DNA of 64,000 nucleotides from Periplaneta americana. Lineage: Eukaryota; Arthropoda; Insecta; Blattodea; Blattidae. The notes beneath the pieces were generated by a model. The model did not search any database, was not told the DNA's origin, and saw only the letters and a program-made list of their open reading frames with translations. The DNA lies in contig NC_091125.1 in NCBI RefSeq assembly GCF_040183065.1, forward strand, positions 25,202,312 to 25,266,311, read 5' to 3'. Shown here piece after piece: positions 1-10,924 of the stretch; the stretch's first letter is position 1, and every line of letters begins with the position of its first letter. A program made the position numbers and the translations under genes.

Positions 1-8
1 GTATTTAA

Positions 9-50
9 TTTTTTAACGTTTTCGGCTTGAGTAAGCCATCTTCAGAAAAA
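9..50 (-). ncRNA. Hammerhead-like ribozyme motif of a Penelope-type end
   Basis: On the minus strand the core CTGAAGA (39-45) is followed by one T, a perfect five-pair stem GGCTT/AAGCC with a four-base loop, then GAAA and the self-complementary AACGTT (14-23). Runs of T and A on either side can close stem I. This order of elements is what hammerhead ribozymes in Penelope-like retroelements show. The extra T after the core is shared with the copies near 43.3 and 45.35 kb. No Penelope reading frame is visible beside it, so this is probably a solo terminal piece. Cleavage activity is inferred, not shown. Confidence 0.5.
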
Positions 51-446
51 GTTTTATGCCTATATACATGAAAGTGGTACATATGTGAATAGTACAAATA
101 AATGAAACAGTTGAAAAATATAAGTCTCTGTGGAGATGAGTGAATATATAATGTTTAAAACATTACTGTATTAAAAACAAGGAATATATAAGCCATGATC
201 AAAAGTTATTAAAAGTTATTAAATACTAAAATTAAAAACATGTGCGATGTAGTTGCGATTAAAATAGGTTGGTTCATCTGTAGTAATGTCCAGATCTGAC
301 TAGAATATGGTGAATCAATATCATGTGCACTGTGAAGACATCCCTGTAGGCGCTGGAGGTAGGAAGACAATAGATAAGCACAGACGGATCCTGACAAAAC
401 TCCTATTGTTATTGTATCAGCTTATCGGTCCTCATCATGCCTTTCA

Positions 447-722
447 AAAGTCTACGATTCTGTTATTTAAGTTGAATATATTGACCTGCTCTCTAATTGT
501 CTCACTTCGTATGTGTTCTTTGAGGGAACATCGAACAATGTATCTTAAGAATTTCATTCTTGCAGATTCGATTATTCTTGTTATCATATCGATTCATAGC
601 CCAGTTTTCTGATTCATATGTGAGAACAGGTACCGTTATATCTTTATAAAATTTAATCATAAAATCTCTTCTAGTATATTTTTTCAGTGTACGTTTTATA
701 GTACCACAGATATGTTGAAATT
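447..722 (-). pseudogene. RTE-type LINE reverse transcriptase C-terminus, decayed
   Basis: The minus-strand translation begins with a stretch like CGTIKRTL followed by IKFYKDITVPVLTYESENW, then, after a frameshift, KEHIRSETIREQVNIFNLNNRI. This lines up with the post-catalytic thumb and connection region of the better-preserved LINE D at 23.7 kb, which reads CGTIRRTLGRKVRKETLLKF and LPALLYGCKNW. The catalytic YxDD part is absent, the frame changes at least once and stops are present, so it is dead. I see no tail or target duplication. The family assignment is RTE-like by the shape of the C-terminus; the exact clade is uncertain. Confidence 0.7.
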
Positions 723-726
723 TGTG

Positions 727-1215
727 TAGACTATGCTTTTATTATCTCTTCTTTAATTTATTTTTCTAATTTGTTATTTCTTTTCTTCCCTTTTACTTTT
801 TTCCATGTCTCGTCAGTTCTTTTATGTATCTGATTTTACATTTTTCTACCCTTAAATTTAAACAAAGTTTCCTGTTTGTTACTTATTATTTTCATTTTGT
901 AATTATTCAATTTACTTTTATTATCCAGTTTCCTCTCTGTCTTTGATTTTTGTTTTCCATTTTTCTTTTCTTCTTGTATTTCTTCCTGCTTCTTTATTTC
1001 TTTTTCATACATCTTTCTATCAGTCTGTCTTTTTCTTCAACATATCTTAAAGTTAGACATCTTTGATACGTATTTCAAATATAATAGCAACTTTCGTATT
1101 TGAATAAGCGTATTTTTGTAATGTAAATGACATAATGATCATGGTAAATACATTACGCATAAAGAAAATGTCTTTTTTAATGTAAATTTCTTGTCTAATT
1201 TTATAAAAGATAATA
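727..1215. other. T-rich stretch, no gene seen
   Basis: About 490 bases rich in T and C on the plus strand, with runs such as TTTCTTTT. The short reading frame on the minus strand at 1053-1235 has no recognisable motif. I see no element ends here. Confidence 0.5.
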
Positions 1216-1224
1216 TTCCTTCCG

Positions 1225-1728
1225 TTGCTTCTCAAGAAGAATTTAGTGCAGTCCCTCTTGATGCCTCATTTTGATTACTGTGACACTCTCTACACTGACC
1301 TTAACATGAAATTGACAGACAGACTACAGCGTGTTCATAATGCATGTGTTCGATTTATTTGCAACGTCCGTAGATCTGACCGTATCACACCTTCACTAAA
1401 TATGCTGTCCTGGGTCCGTCTCAAAGAGCGAAGAAGTATTCACTCTCTCACTTTACTCTTCAATATTCTTCAAAACTCTAACCCTAGCTACTTAGCTTCT
1501 CGTTTTCAACATTTGTCCTCATATCACGAAATAGATACTCGCTCACAATACCATATCATACTCTCCATTCCTAAACACAGAACATCCTTCTACTCTTCAT
1601 CTTTTACCGTCTCTGCAGCTCATCTCTGGAACTCTCTACCACAACATGTCAGAGACTGTCGGACATTGTCTAGTTTCAAAAATAAATTAAAATTGCACTT
1701 TTTCAACTCAGATTCCTTTCAGTTATAA
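1225..1728 (+). pseudogene. LINE A reverse transcriptase C-terminal fragment (167 codons)
   Basis: The open frame carries the segment after the polymerase domain: LVQSLLMPHFDYCDTLYTDL, then LQRVHNACVRFICNVRR, a TRSQYHIILSIPKHRTSFYSS stretch (split here by convention) and HLWNSLPQHVRDC near the end. The equivalent part of the 792-residue protein at 59107-61485 reads LVQTLVFPHFDYADILLTDL and RLWNSLPASIRDC. All catalytic residues lie upstream of the truncation, so the product could not be an active polymerase. The start codon at 1225 is only an internal residue of the original protein. The frame is open to its natural stop, so the copy is not very old. Confidence 0.85.
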
Positions 1729-2122
1729 GCCCTTTTCTCTGCGATAGTTATGTAAAAATATAGGCTATATATTTCTTTTCCTTCCTTTCCCCTTTTTGTT
1801 CCCTTTAACAGCTGACGAATTTATTATCATAGCCTTTTATTGTGAATTTTATTTAATTTTATTTCTTTCTTTCTTTTTTATTATTTTATTATATTCTATT
1901 TTGTTATATTCTTCCTTACGTTTTCCATATTACCCATTTGTGCTAAATGAGTTGCTTTCACTATATTCCAATGTATTTTACTTTCTTTTTTTCTATTATG
2001 GTATTATTTTCATGTTGTTTAGTGTCGATTTTATTATGCTATTATTATTTCTCTTTGTAATATGTTAGTATTCTGTTCTGTAACTTTTTTGTTAAATTTT
2101 AACTGCTTGAATACTTTGAGAC

Positions 2123-2166
2123 CTGGTAGAGTGTAAGAGAAGGCCCTATGGCCTTAACTCTGCCAG
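2123..2166 (+). repeat. LINE A 3'-terminal stem-loop
   Basis: Outer arms CTGGTAGAG and CTCTGCCAG pair with one G-U, and an inner AAGGCC/GGCCTT stem closes on CTAT. The same two-tier hairpin ends the LINE A copies at 21.6, 48.1 and 58.8 kb, with paired changes. It is probably the structure by which the reverse transcriptase recognises its RNA. Confidence 0.7.
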
Positions 2167-2171
2167 TATAA

Positions 2172-2178
2172 ATAAAGA

Positions 2179-2250
<72 letters not shown>
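2172..2250. repeat. ATT microsatellite on a LINE A tail
   Basis: A nearly pure ATT array of about 26 units begins at the end of LINE A copy 1, so it probably grew from the LINE's own tail. Confidence 0.9.
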
Positions 2251-2251
<1 letters not shown>

Positions 2252-2292
2252 TCATATATTAGGGAGCTATTACTTTATACTTCCCTGTATCT

Positions 2293-2531
2293 ATTTAAGC
2301 TGAAACAGATTTAGCACTATATGCGTAATTATTATTATTTCATTTCATTTTTTAATTTTTTATAGAAGTTATGTAGTCTTATTAACATTATATCTGTGTT
2401 CAACTATTTCTATTTTTATTTCTCTGTTTAAGCTAAACACTTTATGCGTAGATATTTTTATTTCATTTTATTTTATTTTTTTAAGTTTATATACAAGTTA
2501 TGAAGTCTTATTAACATTATAATTGTGTCAA
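2293..2531. repeat. Imperfect direct duplication, about 110 bases
   Basis: Copy 1 (about 2293-2405) and copy 2 (about 2424-2531) share TTTAAGCT, an ATGCGTA block, a T-rich middle and GTCTTATTAACATTATA near the end. They are diverged and non-coding. Confidence 0.6.
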
Positions 2532-2539
2532 CACAATTT

Positions 2540-3625
2540 TTTTTACCGACTTACACATATAATCGAAATTGTTGTGCGTTATAAATGATGCTTCAGGACT
2601 TTATAACTACGGTATCACGGGAGATCTAGCAGTTAGCTCTCTTAATGGCAGGAATAAAAGTATTGTGGACGTGTAGTGTGTTGTTGGAGAACAAGCTAGG
2701 CTCCTACGTAGACATTCAATAACAATAGCTACTTAGCCTCAAACACATTTACGAAGCAAGGTAAACATTAAAGAAACAAGACAGAACATGACAGTCCCAC
2801 ATTCCGGTCAAGCTTGTAGCATCCCAGAGCTAATGGATTACAAAACCTTTCTCAGTTCATAGTAATTAAAACAGATGAGTATTAGAGTGCGTGGTGTCTA
2901 TACCTTCTTTCTTGTTTACTTTTATTTTCTCTCGGTGTTAACCCTTTTTAAGATAAAAGGAATGTGATTTCGAAGTGTTGGCATTCCAACTCGTACACCA
3001 AGCAACTGTTTGTATTATAGCTGATGTTTGTCATTCCTCAATAGTAGAAGTACGCTATTCCTTTCAATAAAAGCGTGAGGGAAGTCATTTTAAGGGTGTA
3101 GGTGTGTAATTGCTAGCATTGTAACGTGCAAGCAATTAAGCACATCAAAAAAGACTATTTCTTATGTACAGGGTGTGTGTGATAATTTAACTGAGTTCTA
3201 CATGATTTTATACTAAAATATTAAGGGCACAATATACTGAACCAAATCCATAAATGTATATGGCGTAGTAATATTCAATTTAATGAGACCTACTTAGTCT
3301 TATTTTTGCTAATACTTGTAACATTAAATATAACATGCAGATAAAACGGACATTATATATTATTTATATTGTAACATATTTCTTTAATATTTATCAATGC
3401 ATAAATAACATGAATGAATCCATCATGGTTTACAGAAAGTGATGTTGTCAATGAAAGTGTATCATTTAGCCCCCATTCCGGATCGAGGTAGAGATAAGTT
3501 CGCTGTTCAAGAAGATATAAAATATAAAATACTTACATCTCAACATCTCAGTCATATTAGATTTTAAAATCTGTTCTTCGCTCAAGCGATAGTGCATTTG
3601 GACATCCTATACAGATACAATGGAC
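2540..3625. other. No gene seen
   Basis: AT-rich sequence without an open frame of interest on either strand. TACAGGGTGT at 3173-3182 resembles a mariner-type end (compare 4512), but I found no partner for it. Confidence 0.4.
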
Positions 3626-3627
3626 TA

Positions 3628-4218
3628 CTGGGTGTTCAGTTCAAAATGTGTCTTGGCTCGCTGTATGCCGTCATGTGGCTAGCTGATGACCCTAGAGAAT
3701 TCAATCTTCCTACACTTCCGCAGCTCAGGTGTATAATCTAAGAGGCAGAGAAGTTGGCTAGCAAGTACGGCGTTCATTCTGAAGAGTACGTGCCGATACG
3801 TAAGGTAACGCCGGTAGTGGCAGGAATGTGAACTGTTTGGAAATACGTACTGTCGGGATATGGGAAGAGGGTTAAGACGATTACTTACGTATTTGTTGAC
3901 ATTAACTTCGACGGTCAACATGGACACGGAGCATTTGATTTGTGTTGTGGAATGTTACCGTACGCAACCGATGATAACAAATACCCTGCGTACGACTTGC
4001 CGGCGCAAAACACAGTTCGAAAGAGGTTATGGTAGCACACAGACCGTACAGACCGCCATCTGTTGCTACGACGTTCAAGTTATACCGTACACGTTCTCAA
4101 GTTCAGATTGAAGAACGCCTTAAATAATAGGCAACTTCTCTAACATATAAACTGAAACTCGCTTCAAATCGGTGACCCAACAAGTGACGTCATGACACAC
4201 TTTGAAATGAACACCCAG
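3628..4218. mobile_element. Tc1/mariner-type non-autonomous element with TA duplication
   Basis: Ends read CTGGGTGTTCAGTTCAAA on the left and, in reverse complement, CTGGGTGTTCATTTCAAA on the right, each bordered by TA (3626-3627 and 4219-4220). The length is 591 bases. The interior holds a short plus-strand frame at 3860-4111 in which MDTEHLICVVECYR may be a worn N-terminal helix-turn-helix of a mariner transposase. That protein assignment is weak. No catalytic domain is present. Confidence 0.75.
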
Positions 4219-4513
4219 TATAGTTTGATTCCAGGCAGTGAAATAGATTTTTAGTAACTTGCATTCACACAGGCTATCTGTATGTCTTTTATATTATGTT
4301 TGTCTGTGAGTGGTTTTAAGTGATGTCCTTGAGTCATGCCGACTATATTATGATCTGGGAGTTGCGCTATTTATGAATATCTAATGTTTCAGAATTTTCA
4401 TCAGAATGAGCACAGAATGGGTGATAAGGTTAGGTTACTTGAAAGTTGATTGCTACTGTACTTGATGATGATAATGATGATGATGAATTGATTATTATCA
4501 TTATTAATATATA

Positions 4514-5214
4514 CAGGGTGTTTCCGGACTAGTGTTACAAACTTTCAGGGATGATGGGAAAGGCACTTGTATCAATTTGACATAAGGAACCCTGGTCCGT
4601 AAATGACTGAGTCGAAAGTTACAAGCAAAAATAGTTGTGTGGAAATGAAATAATTTTATTCCTCTGTACACCTTATTCATATATATTTATCTGTACATCT
4701 TACACATACTGTATTCATCTGACGTTTACGACGTCTACTTACGGTATTCCGTTCAGTGCGCTGTCTGAGGGATGGGGGCAGGAAACTACACTAAAGCAAT
4801 GCAGACGGCGTTATGTGTAACGGACATGGTCGGTCCTGATATGCACGTCTGCAGACAGCAGTGTATTGTACAAGTTGCAGTGTCCAGTCGATAAATTCTA
4901 GTAAAATGGAGGAGTACACGAGAGCGGAATATGCAGACCTGATTTTCGAATACGGATGAGCCAATGGGAACAGTAGACAAGCTCACAGATTGTATCGGGA
5001 CAAGTACCCACGTAGGAGACATCCGGCCCATACCATCTTTTCACGACTGTTCCAAAGGTTAAGGGAAGGGGGGCACGTGGTGCCAAATTACAATTCCATT
5101 TCCACACAACTATTTTTGCTTATAACTTTCGACTCGGTCATTTCCGGACCATGTTTCAGGGATGACTTCGCCGTCATCCCTGAAAGTTTGTAACACCAGT
5201 CCGGAAACACTCTG
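4514..5214 (+). mobile_element. Mariner-superfamily element with long terminal inverted repeats, internally deleted
   Basis: Terminal repeats begin CAGGGTGTTTCCGGACTAGT on the left and CAGAGTGTTTCCGGACTGGT on the right, are about 130 bases long and are bordered by TA at both ends. A plus-strand frame starting at the ATG at 4906 reads MEEYTRAEYADLIFEYG, stop, then ANGNSRQAHRLYRDKYPRRR and HTIFSRLFQRLREGGHV. That is the helix-turn-helix DNA-binding domain (DUF4817 type) of arthropod mariner-like transposases. The whole catalytic domain is missing and there is an in-frame stop at 4957, so the copy cannot move itself. It could be mobilised by a related transposase. Confidence 0.85.
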
Positions 5215-5227
5215 TATATTGTTAATT

Positions 5228-5233
5228 TATTAT

Positions 5234-5264
<31 letters not shown>

Positions 5265-5312
5265 GCTACTACTACTGCTGCTGCTGCTACTGCTACTGCT
5301 ACTACTACTATT
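5228..5312. repeat. CTA/CTG microsatellite
   Basis: Triplet array of CTA with interspersed CTG units, directly in front of LINE C copy 1. Confidence 0.9.
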
Positions 5313-5905
5313 GAGATGGAAAAATTGAAATATTTTGGAGCAACAGTAACAAATATAAATGATACTCGAGAAGAAATTAAACGCAGAATAAATATGAGAA
5401 ATGTCTGCTATTATTCAGTTGAAAAGCTTTTGTCATTTAGTCTGCTTTCAAAAATACTGAAAATTAGAATTTATAGAACCATAATTATATTACGGGTTCT
5501 TCTGTAAGCTTGTGAAACTTGCGACTCTCACTTTGAGAGAGGAATAGAGGATGAAGTTACAGGAGAATGGATAAAGTTACACAACGCAGAACTGCACGCA
5601 ATGTATTCTTCATCTAACAAAATTACGAACATTAAATCCAGACGTTTGATGTGGGCAGGACATGTAGCACGTATGGGTGAATCCGGAAATGAGTATAGAG
5701 TATTAATTGGGGGACCTGAGGGGAAAAGGACCTTTGGGGAGGCCGTGACATAAATATGAGGATAATATTAAAATATATTTGAGGGAGGTGGTATATGATG
5801 GTAGGGACTGGATTAATCTTGGTCAGGAGAGGGACCGAGGGCGGGCTTATGTGAGAGCGGTAATGAACCTTCGAGTTCTCTAAAAACCATTTGTAAGGAA
5901 GTAAT
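5312..5905 (+). pseudogene. LINE C copy 1: RTE-like reverse transcriptase C-terminus, decayed
   Basis: Homology to the open copy at 38.7-39.5 kb begins at about 5314 with MEKLKYFGATVTNINDTREE. Relative to that copy there is an internal loss of roughly 50 bases near 5545, several frameshifts, and a damaged GRPRRRW stretch. It ends with the family signature AACCATTTGTAAGGAAG, then runs into an AAT/ATT block. It is 5'-truncated and lacks the catalytic region. Confidence 0.85.
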
Positions 5906-5910
5906 TATTT

Positions 5911-6077
5911 TAATAATAATAATAATAATTATTATTATTATTATTATTATAATAATTATTATAATAATAATAATAATTATTATTATAATAATTATTATTA
6001 TAATAATAATAATTATTATTATAATAATAATTATTATTATAATAATAATAATTATTATTATTATAATAATAATAATA

Positions 6078-6131
<54 letters not shown>
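5911..6131. repeat. Alternating AAT and ATT blocks, potential hairpin
   Basis: About 220 bases made of many short AAT blocks alternating with ATT blocks, followed by a longer ATT run. Because AAT and ATT are reverse complements, neighbouring blocks can fold on each other. The apparent poly-isoleucine frame across it is meaningless. Confidence 0.9.
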
Positions 6132-6132
<1 letters not shown>

Positions 6133-6376
6133 GGCCTATATTTAAATCCTTGAAGGTCAATATTGCCGCTGCTGTTCTGATGACGATGACGACGGTGATT
6201 ACGATTACAACGACTACGAATATGATGATAGCAGAAAGCTCTGTAATTAATGATAATTTCTCCTCTTGCTTTTCCACTTAATTGATAAATATTTATTAAC
6301 GTTAAATTATTTTGACACTGTAAATTGTCTTAAGAGATTTTTAATTAAACTCATCATGAAATGTTTATTTAACATA

Positions 6377-6761
6377 CAGTAGTGGCAAAAAAACCGGACC
6401 GACCCTTGTAGCTGATTTCAGAGCCTTGTTCACTCCAGAGCACGATAGACTGGTAACTAAGACTTTCGTGGTTCGAATCCTGCCTCGGAAGGAAACATTT
6501 TTTATCCTTCTTCAAATGTATTTCCAATACTTTTCGATTGCAGCGATATTTCACTACTTAATTAACTTATTACTCCCAGAATATAAATTTTACCAGCAAT
6601 CGAAAAGTATTGGGAATAAATTTGAATAAAGAAAAAAAAATAGTTTCCTTCCCAGGCAGGATTCGAACTACGAAAGTCTTAGTTACCAGTCTATCGTGCT
6701 CTGGAGTGAACAAGGCTCTGAAATCCGCTACAAGGTCGGTCCGGTTTTTTAGCCAGTAATG
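6377..6761. mobile_element. Foldback element (Tc1-type ends) carrying tRNA-like arms
   Basis: The two arms (about 6377-6548 and 6592-6761) are near-perfect inverted copies separated by a loop of about 43 bases, and the element is bordered by TA (6375-6376 and 6762-6763). Ends read CAGTAGTGGC and, in reverse complement, CATTACTGGC. Each arm contains GAGCACGATAGACTGGTAAC followed by GTTCGAATCCTGCC. The GGTTCGAATCC block matches a tRNA B box in the left arm. The tRNA-like part does not fold into a clean cloverleaf, so I read it as a captured tRNA-derived sequence rather than a tRNA gene. Confidence 0.75.
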
Positions 6762-7571
6762 TATATTTAGAAGATTTTTTTTTGCATAAAATATGTAGGC
6801 CTGCCAGTAGTCAATAAAACTCACTAATATTTACAGTAAAAAAATATCTACAGCATTTTGTCAAAACTGTTTGATAGTTTTAAACAATTTATTTTATTCA
6901 TTGGCGTGTGTATGTCACTATGTGTAATTATATGTTTCTTCCTAAAACCAAGCGTGAGATTTACATTTCTTTGCCAGCCGAGAGTATGATTGATAAATAA
7001 TATGTACGATAAGATAGAAAAGACAAAGCTAACTTTTGAATAATAAACGGAAGCAAGCATCGAGAAATTTTTGTGTCCACGTTTTGGGATCGCTGCTCTC
7101 CGTACGTCCACACGATCCCCAATCAATCGATTGCGGCAGGGGACCTGCATCTCGCCCGCCCGGCGTCGATACTATTCCTATTATCACCTCCATTACCACG
7201 CAAATTACCGAATAAATCAGACGGTAGTTGGTCTGGTAATAAGGTAATCATTTCCATCCTCATCATTTGGACCTTATGGCCTCGGGGAAGAGCGATGTCA
7301 TATCTCGTGATGTGTCTCATTTCTTCTGTCGGTGGGTTCTGCTCATAATGACGATCCTCACTCACACTTGGTTGTCAGTTGGCTCACATATTTCAGCGCT
7401 TTGATCCATCACAAAACTCAAACAGCTATATATAACATAAATTGGTAATATTTACTGCGTTGGTTGTGCTGTTGGAAAAAAAAAAATAATGCAAGAATCT
7501 TTGAAAGAATGTTCTGTAAATTGGAATGACGAGACAGAAATTTATGTTATAAAAACATTATGCATCATAAT

Positions 7572-8834
7572 GAAGACCTGGGAATGATAAGTGGATAAAA
7601 ACCATTTTTTATAAAATTGAGATTTTAATGCGAAACGCAACTATAGCTCTTACTGCATCTGTTGGTGTGAAATGGTAGTCAAATGCTTCATACAAGGAGA
7701 ACTAGATAGCTCTGAATATTATCAATGTTTAGAGTTTCACTTTTGTTGAGGAGGAGAAGTGGACAAAGACCAGACTTATTCTCTTCTCACTCCATTGTGC
7801 TATACTTTCCTTGCTATGAAGAAAGGAGTGCATGTGAATGAAATTAATTTGAATTTAGCTGGAAATCTGTATGATTCGCCTTTCCAATAAGTCAGAAAAA
7901 CTGGGTGATATTTTGAAGCTTGAGAAGTTCATTCCTTCAGTGTATAAGCAGTTGTATGATCATATTCGTGAAAGTAGATGAGGATAGTAAAGAAAAGGAC
8001 ACAGATATATACTCAGTGACAATACTAGCATATGAATATGATAGGTTTCCTGACAGCATACATTAATATTTTGATGAATACTATTTACATTTATATATAC
8101 ATGTTGTCTTGAAATAATTTGAGAGTGAGAACTGGATACGTTTATTGCTTATATTTGTTAAAAATAATATAAAGGTACAGATGCCTCAAACTAGGAAGCT
8201 GCCTGGAGAGGGGAAGTAGTAGAGCTAACGGAGGGGGCCCACCTAGGCTCCTATACCCAGGTATAGTCATATTATCTGAAAAGTTGACCTCTTGACAATG
8301 CATTCAAGATGTACCCTCCCTATGCAGCCTTCTCAACTGTTATTAGAATTGAGCTGTACCGTTCTAGTCCACAGTGCACAGCAGTAGGCGGACAGTGGTA
8401 GGGGAGAAGTGCTCTATGCGCGTGTGCGAACGAGGCAGCTTGCTAGTTTGAGGCATCTGTACTTAGTTAATTTTTATTACAATAGCATGAAATAATTATT
8501 TTCTTTATGCTAAAACACATTTTATTTTTAAGTAAAGGTAGATAGTGTTTTAAGTTCACATTTTTGTCATTTTTTTATTAAAAGAAATTCAGAATTTTGA
8601 TTGAGAGTGAGAACTGGATAACACTACCCGTCATTTTATATTAATAATTCATTAGAGGTTCGATTGATATTTAGTTTAATGGTATAAAATGTTTAAAAAT
8701 ATCTGAAATTTGGCAATGACTATTAAGACATTTAGCCTACTGAATGATGATGAAGAAAATGATGGAAATAGGTTTTCTCGATTATCTCAAAACTACTGTT
8801 TTGGTCTTTATCCACTTATCATTCTCAGGTCTTC
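7572..8834. repeat. Distant inverted repeat, possible old transposon
   Basis: GAAGACCTGGGAATGATAAG with the following GTGGATAAAAACC at 7572-7603 is matched in reverse complement at 8812-8834 and adjoining bases. A direct repeat GAGAGTGAGAACTGGATA occurs at about 8122 and 8606, either side of the MITE at 8178-8459. Between them is a partly open plus-strand frame near 7750-7890 (CYTFLAMKKGVHVNEINLNL) that I do not recognise. No target duplication was found. Confidence 0.35.
8178..8459. mobile_element. MITE with 27-base terminal inverted repeats and TA duplication
   Basis: Left end CAGATGCCTCAAACTAGGAA and right end (reverse complement) CAGATGCCTCAAACTAGCAA continue into GCTGCCT, with one mismatch in 27 bases. 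TA flanks both ends (8176-8177 and 8460-8461). It is 282 bases long with no coding capacity, which fits a Tc1/mariner-type MITE. Confidence 0.85.
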
Positions 8835-8851
8835 CATTGTTCTAGCAATAA

Positions 8852-8899
<48 letters not shown>
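8852..8899. repeat. ATT microsatellite
   Basis: Sixteen or so ATT units; no clear LINE tail precedes it. Confidence 0.9.
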
Positions 8900-8902
<3 letters not shown>

Positions 8903-8904
8903 AG

Positions 8905-10503
8905 TGTAAATGAGATAGTTAAAGGTAAATGAGAAAGTGGAATGAAACGAATTACAAAAGAAAATAAGAAATAGGAAGAAAATAAGAGAGTGAAAGGAAA
9001 TAGAAAAAGAACGGAAACAAGTTAATGAAGGAAATGAAAAGAGGAACGAAATGAGACAGAGAAAAGAAATAATAAAAAATAAGAATAGGATGTAGTGAAA
9101 TGAAATGATAAAGAAGGAGCAAAGGGGTAATTAAAGAAGTAATAAAGTGAAAATACAGGGCGAAGAACAAAATGGAAGATAGGGACGAAAAAAAAAATGG
9201 GAAGAATAAGAGGGCTGATTTTTGTGAAAAGTCAAAGCAGTCGGAATATTTCGAAACGGATCTCGTTTTTTTTTCCATTGGCAGTGTATAACAATTTTAA
9301 AAGTTAATAGAGCAAATGGAAGAAACATCGCAGTGAACTCGGACGGTTCTGAGTATTTTAACATTGAGAAATATCTCGTGTGGCACAGAGATGGCGAGTC
9401 ACTACATATTTGTAACCACAGGGTATGAGATACAAGCAAGTGTCTCACCGCCCCTTCCTCTGTGTACTGTATGCATCTTGTTGGAAATCTTTCATGTTCC
9501 GTCGCCGGTAGAACTGGCAGACGAACGAGAGAGACGGAAAGAAGCAAACGCTGGTGGAATTATTAAAGAGGTCTTGTATTCCAGGTACATACATAAGGAC
9601 ACGTCATGCCGTATATGTCGAAACGCGTAAATGCACTCCACAAAGCTGCGCTCACAGAGGGTTGTACGCACATACGCACTCTCATATGTGTGGGGACAAC
9701 AAAATTGCCCACCCAAGAGGAAATTTCAACTCCGCTTTTTTTTTATCAATATATATCTAACAAGCCTGGAAATTTTCTGCATACGTAACATACGTATAAA
9801 AATACAAATTCTTTTCCGAGTTATAGATAGAGGGAATTGAGTTTTGCAGGGTGCTTATAACTAGGTTGCTTACAGAACATGGAATATACATTCGTGGTTT
9901 GCAGAATAAAACTGCAAACCCCAGATATATAGTAATAGATTCTTCTTCTATATACAACCATACGACCTAAATGTATTTGTTAGTATCAAAACCTGAATCT
10001 ATTTTGTACGTATATGTGCACTGAATATTTATGAAAATAAAATAAAATTCTCAATTCTTCGCATGCTAGAATGTGATTTGCAACTAGTGTATACATATAT
10101 ACAACGATCTATTCAGAAAGATGCAAAAGAGCACCTGCATAACAAAGCGAATTCAAGTAAAGACTATTTGACAGGACAAATGTAAAGATAACTGCATAAT
10201 TCAATACTGTCTTATGCATTCATGCTACAGTTCTTTTGAATCGTATAAGTACCAATTAATTTTATTCATTTCAATTTGTGTTCTCCCTTGTGTATACATG
10301 AACACTCGAGTATCTATATTTCACAATAAAAGAGATTAGAAATTATAATAATATGAACATTGTTTTTGTCTTCTATTATTTACAGTTTCTTTTATTTAAC
10401 CGTCTTCTCTTTATTTACTTTCACTTAACTTACTTCTTAACTTCCCTGCCTTTTTTTATATCTTCCTTTGTCATTCCTCCATTCATTTTCCAATATTTTT
10501 AGT
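8905..10503. other. No gene seen
   Basis: Purine-rich plus strand to about 9260, then mixed sequence. Overlapping short frames at 9364-9840 have no motif, no codon bias I can see and no homologous copy in the window. Confidence 0.4.
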
Positions 10504-10924
10504 ATTATAGTCCCGTCGCTCTTATTTCCGGCAGCCAATCACGTTACAGGTCGGCTACATTTAAACGTGTGCGCCTTGTCATTCGCTATTGATGATGTAA
10601 TGAATTTCCTAAGGCTCGATAAATACTTAATATAATCGCCCGCCATTTTGACTCTTTCGTTGGCGTTCGCAGAAAGCACACGAGGACGTTATTTGCCGCT
10701 CAATTATTTGCTCAATTACAGTGCGTTTGATTTATTACCATAGGAGCTACGATATGATAATGTTTAACGGTGAAGCAAATAGATTCCTCATCTGGTAGCT
10801 CGGCAACGAAAGAACAAAAATGGCGAACGATACCACCTACCTAGACTTTATAGAGCCTTCACTTCCTAAGACGTAAGCAAAGGGGAGGAGTCACACCGGA
10901 AATAACAGCGACACGACTATAATT
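10504..10924. mobile_element. MITE with about 29-base terminal inverted repeats
   Basis: Left end ATTATAGTCCCGTCGCTCTT and right end in reverse complement ATTATAGTCGTGTCGCTGTT continue into ATTTCCGG. The element is 421 bases, richer in GC than its surroundings and non-coding. Target duplication is not clear because the flanks are AT-rich. Confidence 0.75.

Larger units (their letters stand above)
1216..2171 (+). mobile_element. LINE A copy 1: 5'-truncated non-LTR retrotransposon
   Basis: Homology to the long LINE A at 58.7-61.5 kb starts at about 1216, in the region just after the reverse transcriptase domain, and continues through the C-terminal segment, an AT-rich 3' untranslated region and the family's 3' stem-loop at 2123-2166. 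It ends AATAAAG followed directly by a long ATT repeat. Severe 5' truncation is the usual outcome of target-primed reverse transcription. The 3' stem-loop and short repeated tail resemble the CR1/L2 side of the LINE tree; the clade is an inference. Confidence 0.85.

Noticed and set aside
3173..3182. Mariner-like end TACAGGGTGT
   Set aside because: No matching inverted partner or TA-bounded unit found.
5813..6277. 154-codon frame rich in isoleucine
   Set aside because: Produced by the AAT/ATT microsatellite. The ends are not protein-like.
7073..7365. Opposed 91- and 80-codon frames in a GC-richer patch
   Set aside because: Both strands are open over the same DNA and neither has a motif; I could not choose one as a gene.
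9364..9840. Cluster of overlapping frames around 9.4-9.8 kb
   Set aside because: Several frames are open at once and share no feature with known proteins.
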